Shown here: positions 33,327 to 39,054 of the stretch, in pieces
Numbering within the stretch: the stretch's first letter is position 1
Layout: each line of letters starts with the position of its first letter
From: Mariprofundaceae bacterium
GTDB lineage: Bacteria > Pseudomonadota > Zetaproteobacteria > Mariprofundales > Mariprofundaceae
Reading direction: 5' to 3'
Assembly: GCA_030950835.1 (NCBI GenBank)
Contig: JAUZQU010000134.1
Location: forward strand, 1 to 39,054
DNA: 39,054 nucleotides
Translations under genes and position numbers: made by a program
Notes under the pieces: model-generated
The model's database searches: none
What the model saw: the letters and a program-made list of their open reading frames with translations, nothing else
What the model was told of the DNA's origin: nothing

Positions 33327-34712
33327 TCAATCCAACGCTGTATATCGCTGCAACCACAACAAAGCCGATGATTCATCATATATCTCATCATCCAACTGCG
33401 CTTGATAGGCTGCATTTAATATGTGTTTAAAATCTGCGCAGGGTGTCAGCCCAGCATCAATCAACATTTTACCCGTGAGCAAGGCTGGAGATTGTCGCTG
33501 TTGAATCTTTAAGCTTATTGCCTTGTCTAACCATGGCAACGCAGGTCTTGAAGCTGGTGCAGGGGTACGTCCTGAAGCGTCTGCTTCGGTCAATACTTCC
33601 CAAAGTTCGATGCTGGCAGGTTGTAAGCGGTGCGCCAAACGTGATACCGCGCGTTTGCTGGCTTTGCCGTGTAAATGGGTGATATGTTCTTGGACTAAGG
33701 GTAAAAGTATGGTTTTGAAGCTTTTAGGCGCTGCAATACGGCGTAACAATGATGTGGCAGGTGTTTTGCCTGCCATAGCGTGGGCTGGTGAGCATATTTT
33801 TCCTTCTGCATTGCTCAAGGTGGTCGATGGTTTACCTAAATCATGGCATAAGGCGGCAAAAACAAGCTGAATTTGCTGCTCTTGGCTTAAATCCCGTTGC
33901 CCTTTCAACTTGGCTGCGGCATCCACCACCAAACAAGTATGCACCCAAACATCACCTTCGGGATGCCAATAATCATCTTGTGGACAGCCCATTAAAGCTG
34001 TCAATTCGGGATATAAACTCAACCAAGTCGAATCTTTTAACGCTTGTAAACCATACGATGGTGTGTCTGCTTTTGCCCATTTTAGCCATTCTTGCCAAAT
34101 GCGCGATGCAGGCAAGCTGCTGGCTTCAGATAACAAAGATGCACACATCTTACGCGTTTCTTGGCTCAAAGTAAGTTGGAAACGCGCTGCAAACTGCATG
34201 GCGCGTAATGGGCGAAGCGGGTCTTCAACAAAGGCTGGAGAGACATGGCGCAAGGTTTTTTGTTTCAAATCTTCAAGCCCATGATGAAAATCGAGCAACT
34301 GTTGCTCAAGCGGATTCACCATCAAGGCATTGATGCTGAAATCTCGGCGTAAAGAGGCTTGTTCGGGGCTAATCCAAGGGTCAGGTGTTACGGCAAAAGC
34401 ACAATGTCCTACACCTGTTTTCTTTTCCGTACGTGGCAAGGCAACATCCACCTCTAAACCCTTTAACCATAGCTTACAAACACCGAAATGTTTGCCTACA
34501 TGTTCTACATGCCCCAAATTACTTAGCGTTGACCACAGTTTTTCAGGCTCAAGTTGATACACTTCCACATCCCAATCGTGTGGTGTTAAACCAAGGGTTA
34601 AATCACGCACACATCCGCCCACCAACCAAGCCTCACCGCCTGCTTGAGCAATGCTTTGACACATCTGAACCAGTGTTGTGGGGATACGTTGAAAATCAAA
34701 TGAAGCGGACAT
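33327..34712 (-). CDS. cca: CCA tRNA nucleotidyltransferase with HD domain
   Basis: A class II nucleotidyltransferase. The head domain shows GGCVRD (32-37), the catalytic pair Asp46/Asp48 in HDWDVEVY and a third acid in LEVDVALPR. RRDFSINAL (122-130) and the EDxLRPLRAMQFAARF region follow. An HD phosphohydrolase-type domain (HTCLVVD ... LCHDLGKP) lies in the C-terminal half. Length is 461 residues. The enzyme adds or repairs the 3' CCA of tRNA. The one tRNA gene here already encodes CCA, so repair is the likely role. Poly(A) polymerase is a possible alternative, less likely given the EDxLR motif. The gene starts 26 bp after the channel gene in the same direction. Confidence 0.93.
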   Translation of the reverse strand: MSASFDFQRIPTTLVQMCQSIAQAGGEAWLVGGCVRDLTLGLTPHDWDVEVYQLEPEKLWSTLSNLGHVEHVGKHFGVCKLWLKGLEVDVALPRTEKKTGVGHCAFAVTPDPWISPEQASLRRDFSINALMVNPLEQQLLDFHHGLEDLKQKTLRHVSPAFVEDPLRPLRAMQFAARFQLTLSQETRKMCASLLSEASSLPASRIWQEWLKWAKADTPSYGLQALKDSTWLSLYPELTALMGCPQDDYWHPEGDVWVHTCLVVDAAAKLKGQRDLSQEQQIQLVFAALCHDLGKPSTTLSNAEGKICSPAHAMAGKTPATSLLRRIAAPKSFKTILLPLVQEHITHLHGKASKRAVSRLAHRLQPASIELWEVLTEADASGRTPAPASRPALPWLDKAISLKIQQRQSPALLTGKMLIDAGLTPCADFKHILNAAYQAQLDDEIYDESSALLWLQRYTALD

Positions 34713-34738
34713 ATGCCCAACTTAACAAGCTCTTGCCC

Positions 34739-37621
34739 TTAAAACAACTCTACATCATCATCCATACCAATCGTAATCAGCTCGACAATATCATCACGTC
34801 TATCCAACCATGAACGCCGAGAAACGGGATTGCCAAAGGGGTTGATGATGATTTGGTTTTGCCGTACACATGAAAAGTCTTCATGATGCGGAAATAGCAT
34901 ATGTACTGCAGTTTGCACGGGGTCTTTCCATTCAAATGCCGAGTTGAGCCTGAAACCTATCCATAAATAACCCTGCTCTAACAACATCGCAAACAAATCA
35001 TCCGCAGATTCAGGTAATGCTTGATGCACTTTCAATATCTTGATGTTCATTTGGTCACTATCACCAAAATCAATCATCAACTGATCCAAAGCATGGCGTA
35101 ATGCACGGTTAATTTTATACATACTCTCACTTTCCGAGGTATACATATTAAAGCTGGTATGCGCCACATAAGCACCATAAAACTCGTTGGGGACAGTCAT
35201 ATGTACTTCCGTCTTCAAGACATCATGCTCCAACTCTTGTTGCAACAAACGTACTTGCGAACGCTCCTCTAAAACAGGGAATACTTGCGGACGTTTGTCT
35301 GCATCTTCCACAATAGTGATGATATGCGATAATGTGGTCGCGATGACGGCATAAGCATCTTCTTCCATGTGTAAAGGTCGGGATAAAATCACCCTGTCAC
35401 ACTCATTCAAATAGGGTGCTAAGGCATTCATATCTGAGAAGTCCCAACGTTGAATACGGATGGTCACCAACTCATCCAAACCTGGTTCTTCGGCAAGCCT
35501 TCGTTGCAGGTAGTTTTGTTGGCTAAGCACCTCGCTGTCCGGCAAATCATCCAAAATAGTCAGGGTCATCTCATGGTAAAAACGCAAAAGCCGTTTGAGC
35601 AATAAAGGTAAACTTCCTACCCAACCTATCACCAGCAAGTTCAAGGTGTCCGCAGCTTCTACTTCCACCAAACCATGGCTCGACAAAGAACCTGATGCAT
35701 TGGCTGGTGTAGGTGGTGTTTGATGGTTCAGCATAGTCATGATTTCACCATGAAGTTGGTGTTGATCCACCGCAATACCAATCACACCTTGTAGCTGTAC
35801 TTCTGCTTTGAAAATATCATCCAAACCATACACAGGTTTTGTTTTTCCCTGTTCATCCACAATGCCAATGAAAGTGACACCTTTGCTGAATAACGCACAT
35901 GTCAGCTGCTGAATATTCATTTGTTGTTTCAAATCAGGGCTGGTTAACATCCATTGTTCATCTTCACCACGCACCAACTTACCTGACCACTCTGAAATCA
36001 CCATCGCAGACTCTTCTGGTCTGTCTGGAATCATTAAACGGTTCATGATTTGATCAAAGTCGCTGAAACGTAAAATATTACACAGTGCATTGGCCCTGAA
36101 ATCGGCTTCTGAAATGATGACCGTAGGAAAATTGAACCGTTTGGACTTGTCCCAGCCCACCTGCAACATATGCTCATGTTGTTCCAAATGTGGAGCAGCC
36201 ATGCCTGGTATCGCATAACTCAAATACAGTTCGGGGTTCACTTTACGAATCGCCAACAGACTAAAAAAGGCATGTGCCAAGGATTTAGCACCATTCGCAG
36301 GAGGCATCATAACCAAACCTTGTTGGGCAGCAGCTAAGTTGACGCGCCGCAAATCTTCCAGCCTCTCAAAGCTACCTTGACGATAAGTCAGCCATTTTTC
36401 ATCAATCACTTCAGCTGGTGTTTCATCCGCATTATGCAATAAAACCAATTTTAATCGGGTAAATGAACGGTCTGAAATCGTTTTTAGCTGTCGAATGATA
36501 AAAGGCGCAGCCGAAGACCAACCCAACATCACCATATGGTTGGTCATCACCAAACGTTCATTACGCAATTTAATCATCAAACCAGAAACAATGTTGGCAC
36601 CAATACCAATGAAAAATGCAAAGACAAATACGCCAATAATGACCGCTACAATGGAGAATACAGTTAAACCAAAGCTTTGAGGGAACAACACCGCATTGCC
36701 AGGGTCGGTAAACAGGCGAAACGCAAACCAAATCGGCGCTAAGATTTCACCATCTTGAGCGTTGATGATTTTATCTTGGGTAAAATCAAATTCACCCAAA
36801 AATAAATGCGCCAAAACACCGCCGCCAATGGATAATACCGCCAAAATTAACACAATCAGGTTGATTTCCTGAAAGAACTGACCCTCACGCATCACATCAC
36901 GCAAGTTACGAATAATCACCATCCACGGTCTGAACAGGCGAATCAAACGCAACATCCTTAAAATACTACCAATATTGGTATTACCAAAAATCGGAACCAT
37001 GGCAATAGTAGCTATAAGGTCTAACCACCAAAAAAACCATTCAGAGATACGTTCGCTATCGGTTTCGTAGGCCATGTTTTTCATCACCAAGTAACGTAAA
37101 CACAATTCCACCAAGAAAAAGATGATAATAACCCATAACAAAGTATCGGTAGCGAAAAATGAAATCAGAATGACCAGAGAGATAAACATGCCATAAGTGG
37201 GTGAATACATGGCACTTTGCAAATCAAGATAACGGAAAACACGCAAGGTGCGCAACAAATAAACCGCCCTTAACATACGCACTGCAGCGGCATTTTCAGC
37301 CATGAAAGGCATGTCAAAAATGGTAATCAATAATGAGGCAACACCAATGATGTCCAAGACCAATAACAATATATCTACCCGCTGATTCAACGAGGAGCGG
37401 TAAGGCGCGGTAATGGCTTTACGGCGCATAATCAAGAAACGCAAACTGATTTCGGCAAAGAAAATTACAAATAAAATCGAAGCCAAAACCCTGTCATGGG
37501 TAAACGACAAAGCAATCAAAGCAATCATACAAAAACCAAATCTAGGATGTGCCAACATCCATTCTAAGTGATGGTATAATAAAGACTTATCCTGGAATAC
37601 AGTTTTCAAATTATGCAGCAT
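34739..37621 (-). CDS. CASTOR/POLLUX-like ion channel with two tandem voltage-sensor-like units
   Basis: A 960-residue membrane protein. Residues 27-133 form a four-helix unit ending in an Arg-every-third-residue S4 (R115, 118, 124, 127, 130). Residues 142-241 repeat the plan, with S4 arginines 222, 225, 228, 231. The stretches 27-65 and 142-180 align without gaps, 12 of 39 identical, keeping E57/E172 and R61/R176. A pore unit follows: S5 about 250-275, filter FTDPGNA (304-310), S6 about 318-347. Next come two Rossmann RCK-like domains, each with the family's GW motif (MLGWSSAAPFI at 365, LLVIGWVGSLPLLLKRL later). The DPGN filter and GW motifs match CASTOR/POLLUX channels. AGGGAG lies 7 nt before the ATG. 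It follows a PilZ gene by 18 bp. Confidence 0.8.
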   Translation of the reverse strand: MLHNLKTVFQDKSLLYHHLEWMLAHPRFGFCMIALIALSFTHDRVLASILFVIFFAEISLRFLIMRRKAITAPYRSSLNQRVDILLLVLDIIGVASLLITIFDMPFMAENAAAVRMLRAVYLLRTLRVFRYLDLQSAMYSPTYGMFISLVILISFFATDTLLWVIIIFFLVELCLRYLVMKNMAYETDSERISEWFFWWLDLIATIAMVPIFGNTNIGSILRMLRLIRLFRPWMVIIRNLRDVMREGQFFQEINLIVLILAVLSIGGGVLAHLFLGEFDFTQDKIINAQDGEILAPIWFAFRLFTDPGNAVLFPQSFGLTVFSIVAVIIGVFVFAFFIGIGANIVSGLMIKLRNERLVMTNHMVMLGWSSAAPFIIRQLKTISDRSFTRLKLVLLHNADETPAEVIDEKWLTYRQGSFERLEDLRRVNLAAAQQGLVMMPPANGAKSLAHAFFSLLAIRKVNPELYLSYAIPGMAAPHLEQHEHMLQVGWDKSKRFNFPTVIISEADFRANALCNILRFSDFDQIMNRLMIPDRPEESAMVISEWSGKLVRGEDEQWMLTSPDLKQQMNIQQLTCALFSKGVTFIGIVDEQGKTKPVYGLDDIFKAEVQLQGVIGIAVDQHQLHGEIMTMLNHQTPPTPANASGSLSSHGLVEVEAADTLNLLVIGWVGSLPLLLKRLLRFYHEMTLTILDDLPDSEVLSQQNYLQRRLAEEPGLDELVTIRIQRWDFSDMNALAPYLNECDRVILSRPLHMEEDAYAVIATTLSHIITIVEDADKRPQVFPVLEERSQVRLLQQELEHDVLKTEVHMTVPNEFYGAYVAHTSFNMYTSESESMYKINRALRHALDQLMIDFGDSDQMNIKILKVHQALPESADDLFAMLLEQGYLWIGFRLNSAFEWKDPVQTAVHMLFPHHEDFSCVRQNQIIINPFGNPVSRRSWLDRRDDIVELITIGMDDDVELF

Positions 37622-37639
37622 CTAGGGGCTCCCTTTCCA

Positions 37640-37984
37640 TCAAGAAACTTGCACACATTGATACACGCAAATGCCTATCCATGCTTTCTCCCCATTTTGT
37701 GCATCTTGAGCGCAGGCCACAAAACCCCGACCACTCAGCGTATTTTGATAGGCGAGGGTGAAGTCATCCAACAACTGAAATTTCATTTCTTGACCAATAT
37801 AAGAATGATCAAAATGTGTCGTGAAAAAACTGATGCCGCCATCCGAGAAATCGCGTAATTCCGTAGACTCATAATTCAAATCATCATTTTTGGCATACGC
37901 ATAGATTTCAACTGCCAACGTAGCAGCTTTCCTAGGGTGATTTCGTCTATCATGGTTAGTGTCTTGTGTTTGTAGGGCTGTCAT
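37640..37984 (-). CDS. Small PilZ-domain protein, putative c-di-GMP receptor
   Basis: A 114-residue protein that is essentially one PilZ domain. The c-di-GMP-binding RxxxR head is DRRNHPRKA, followed by the DxSxxG motif in LRDFSDGGISFF. PilZ proteins bind c-di-GMP and change the activity of a partner. A TTG at 38014 would add 10 residues, but the ATG at 37984 is more natural; neither has a strong ribosome site. The gene ends 18 bp before the large ion-channel gene, so co-transcription is very likely and the channel is the obvious candidate partner (inference). The C-terminus contains three Cys residues (FVACAQ, GICVYQC) of unknown meaning. Confidence 0.82.
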   Translation of the reverse strand: MTALQTQDTNHDRRNHPRKAATLAVEIYAYAKNDDLNYESTELRDFSDGGISFFTTHFDHSYIGQEMKFQLLDDFTLAYQNTLSGRGFVACAQDAQNGEKAWIGICVYQCVQVS

Positions 37985-38076
37985 AACCCATAGTGAAAGC
38001 AAAGCACTTGCCAACTTTAATGGCTAAGACTTCTGCGGCAAATACCTTCTTTTTATGGCTCTTACCAATTCCAAGT

Positions 38077-38099
38077 GGGTAAACAAAATTTGTTTACCC
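38077..38099. repeat. 23-base near-perfect palindrome upstream of the PilZ gene
   Basis: Arms gggtaaacaaa (38077-38087) and tttgtttaccc (38089-38099) around a single central base. It lies about 90-115 bp before the PilZ start and covers the stop codon of the small upstream reading frame. The near-zero spacer fits a dimeric repressor operator better than an RNA hairpin; there is no following T-run. It could also be a weak terminator. Confidence 0.6.
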
Positions 38100-38234
38100 T
38101 AGAAAAGTCGAGTTTTCCGCCAACAAAAACCAAATAAGGAAAATACTTTGTAATATCATACGCAGCATAGCCTGCTCATGCTCACTATCTTCGCGCTGTT
38201 CTAGCCTTTTCGCCATGCCATGAAGTAAGGTCAT
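38094..38234 (-). CDS. Possible small membrane protein
   Basis: A short reading frame of 46 residues (MTLLHGMAKRLEQ...) with a charged, helical first half and a C-terminal hydrophobic stretch (MILQSIFLIWFLLA) that could span the membrane. An AGG lies 8 nt before the ATG at 38234; an in-frame ATG at 38276 would add 14 residues. It ends exactly at the palindrome and lies ahead of the PilZ-channel genes in the same direction. It resembles no family I know and could be spurious. Confidence 0.3.
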   Translation of the reverse strand: MTLLHGMAKRLEQREDSEHEQAMLRMILQSIFLIWFLLAENSTFLG

Positions 38235-38346
38235 GCTTTCAGCCTGTCTATCACAAATATACCATGAGCTAGGCATAGTATGGGTTCAACATTGCCTGCG
38301 TGTATCAACATGGGTGAATAATAAGCATTTTTCAGATTGGCTAAGC

Positions 38347-38383
38347 AAGAAAAAAGCCTGCAAACACTAGGTTTACAGGCTTT
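38347..38383 (-). terminator. Rho-independent terminator of tRNA-Leu
   Basis: On the minus strand, aaagcctgtaaac pairs with gtttgcaggcttt (13 bp, one G-U; + strand arms 38371-38383 and 38353-38365) around a 5-base loop, followed directly by a run of Ts (As at 38350-38355 on the + strand). It begins 25 bp after the tRNA 3' end. Confidence 0.85.
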
Positions 38384-38407
38384 ATAAGTCCTTAATGGAC
38401 TATGATG

Positions 38408-38494
38408 TGGTACCGAGGGCCGGAGTCGAACCGGCACGGCCGCAAAGCCACTGGATTTTGAATCCAGCGTGTCTACCAGTTTCACCACCCCGGC
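38408..38494 (-). tRNA. leuX: tRNA-Leu(CAA)
   Basis: An 87-nt class II tRNA. The anticodon stem is CTGGA/TCCAG around loop TTCAAAA, giving anticodon CAA (reads UUG). It has D-arm GTGGTGAAACTGGTAGACAC typical of tRNA-Leu, a variable arm TGGCTTTGCGGCCGT, T-loop GGTTCGACTCC and a 7-bp acceptor stem with two G-U pairs. The 3' CCA is encoded. Gene symbol by E. coli analogy (CAA isoacceptor). Confidence 0.97.
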
Positions 38495-38526
38495 ATTTTT
38501 AGAACAGCATAGGTAAGACGGCGCGA

Positions 38527-38555
38527 AGTGTTGCGAGCGTTTGGGAAAGTGTCAA
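38527..38555 (-). promoter_or_regulatory. Probable promoter of tRNA-Leu
   Basis: On the minus strand a perfect -35 TTGACA (+ strand 38550-38555), a 17-base spacer and a weak -10 AACACT (38527-38532), followed by a GC-rich discriminator (TCGCGCC). A strong -35 with a GC-rich discriminator is what stable RNA promoters under stringent control look like. The tRNA would start about 30 nt after the -10. Confidence 0.45.
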
Positions 38556-38578
38556 GCGCCGAAATTATTCCTTACTTT

Positions 38579-38977
38579 TCAATGCGTAAATGAGAAAAAT
38601 AAACGTTGCTCATCCATTGTTTTGATTTGTAGCATCAACGTGTTACTTCGCTGCTGAGAGAAGCGTAGTTGACGACTCATCAAGTAATCACCCTGCTTAC
38701 GCATCATGAATTTCTTACCTGAGGACATCTGTAATAATGAGGCCGATGTAAGGTCATCAAGTGAATGCGGTGGCAGCAGTAAGAGCCGCACTTCATGACT
38801 ATGGGTATCTTGTTCAGGGAAGATTTGTAGCTCTACTGTCCAACCTTGAGAAGTGGCCAGATAACTTTGTGCTAAACTTCGTTGCAAGGCAAAGTCGCGC
38901 TTGCTCTGCTGCTCTATGTGTAAAACACGTTGTGACTCACGTTTTGCGGCTTCTTTTTCAAGGTCTTCATGCGCCAT
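38579..38977 (-). CDS. Unrecognised 132-residue protein
   Basis: I do not recognise this protein. The first ~40 residues are a charged helix (EKEAAKRESQRVLHIEQQ), the rest looks like mixed beta strands with many Ser, Gln and Leu (WTVELQIFPEQD, VRLLLLPPHSLDDL). There is no signal peptide, membrane segment or Cys. The start ATG at 38977 has no clear ribosome site. It lies upstream of tRNA-Leu in the same direction, with the tRNA promoter in the gap. Codon usage looks like that of neighbouring genes, so it is probably real. Confidence 0.6.
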   Translation of the reverse strand: MAHEDLEKEAAKRESQRVLHIEQQSKRDFALQRSLAQSYLATSQGWTVELQIFPEQDTHSHEVRLLLLPPHSLDDLTSASLLQMSSGKKFMMRKQGDYLMSRQLRFSQQRSNTLMLQIKTMDEQRLFFSFTH

Positions 38978-39054
38978 TCACAATTATTACATCAGGGTTT
39001 AGTTGTTTTAAAGTTTGCAAGCATACATCAGAATTTACAGAAGTTACACGTATT

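Noticed and set aside
38231..38488. An 85-residue reading frame beginning MVKLVDTLDSKSSG on the minus strand
   Set aside because: Its first third is the translation of tRNA-Leu, a well-known annotation artefact, and the rest crosses the tRNA terminator.
1..39054. Search for CRISPR arrays, insertion sequences, phage genes and integration sites
   Set aside because: No regularly spaced repeats, transposase or integrase motifs, or tRNA-linked direct repeats were seen; the window looks like stable core chromosome.

Overview
The window reads as a contiguous piece of a proteobacterial chromosome packed mostly with housekeeping genes in short operons. No insertion sequence, phage gene, integrase or CRISPR array was seen. 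The order zapB-like / zapA / 6S RNA / fau, the dnaG-rpoD pair, an RpoS-type sigma factor, the three-gene Tat set and the lipB-sucA-sucB run point to the gamma/zeta part of the Proteobacteria. The c-type cytochromes, heme-binding chemoreceptor, ArsS and membrane pyrophosphatase would suit a redox-active marine organism such as a Zetaproteobacterium (Mariprofundus-like). That placement is an inference from gene content; no database search was possible.

Layout. 1-5418 (+): gatA (cut by the left edge), gatB and an AsmA-like envelope protein. 5476-6802 (-): tatA-tatB-tatC. 7124-11703 (+): lipB, sucA, sucB, so the octanoyl transferase that starts lipoylation sits beside the 2-oxoglutarate dehydrogenase subunits that need it. 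11874-13243 (+): rpoS-like sigma factor and apt, overlapping by 4 bp. 13357-15225 (+): a three-gene cytochrome c operon with a recognisable sigma70 promoter. 15392-18560 (-): K+-dependent-type membrane pyrophosphatase, folK and deoxynucleoside kinase. 18707-21896 (-): arsS and a response regulator-PAS-GGDEF-EAL protein. 22052-24208 (+): ZapB-like coiled coil, zapA, 6S RNA, fau and a YmdB-type phosphodiesterase. 24232-30943 (-): heme-binding chemoreceptor, GGDEF diguanylate cyclase, dnaG, rpoD. 31105-33207 (+): rnr. 33327-38234 (-): possible small membrane protein, PilZ protein, a 960-residue ion channel, cca. 38408-38494 (-): tRNA-Leu(CAA). 38579-38977 (-): an unrecognised protein.

The parts most worth attention are these. 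(1) The 960-residue channel appears to have two successive voltage-sensor-like S1-S4 units, one pore with a CASTOR/POLLUX-like DPGN filter, and two cytosolic RCK-like domains; it lies 18 bp behind a PilZ (c-di-GMP receptor) gene. (2) A chemoreceptor carries a CxxCH heme site in its periplasmic domain and overlaps a diguanylate cyclase gene. (3) In the cytochrome operon, the third heme domain of the triheme protein has lost its expected distal Met. (4) SucB lacks the peripheral subunit-binding domain. (5) The 6S RNA appears to share its closing stem with the 3' end of zapA.

Three c-di-GMP proteins (two synthesis/turnover enzymes and one PilZ receptor) and two redox-related loci in 39 kb suggest that redox sensing and second-messenger signalling are prominent in this organism.
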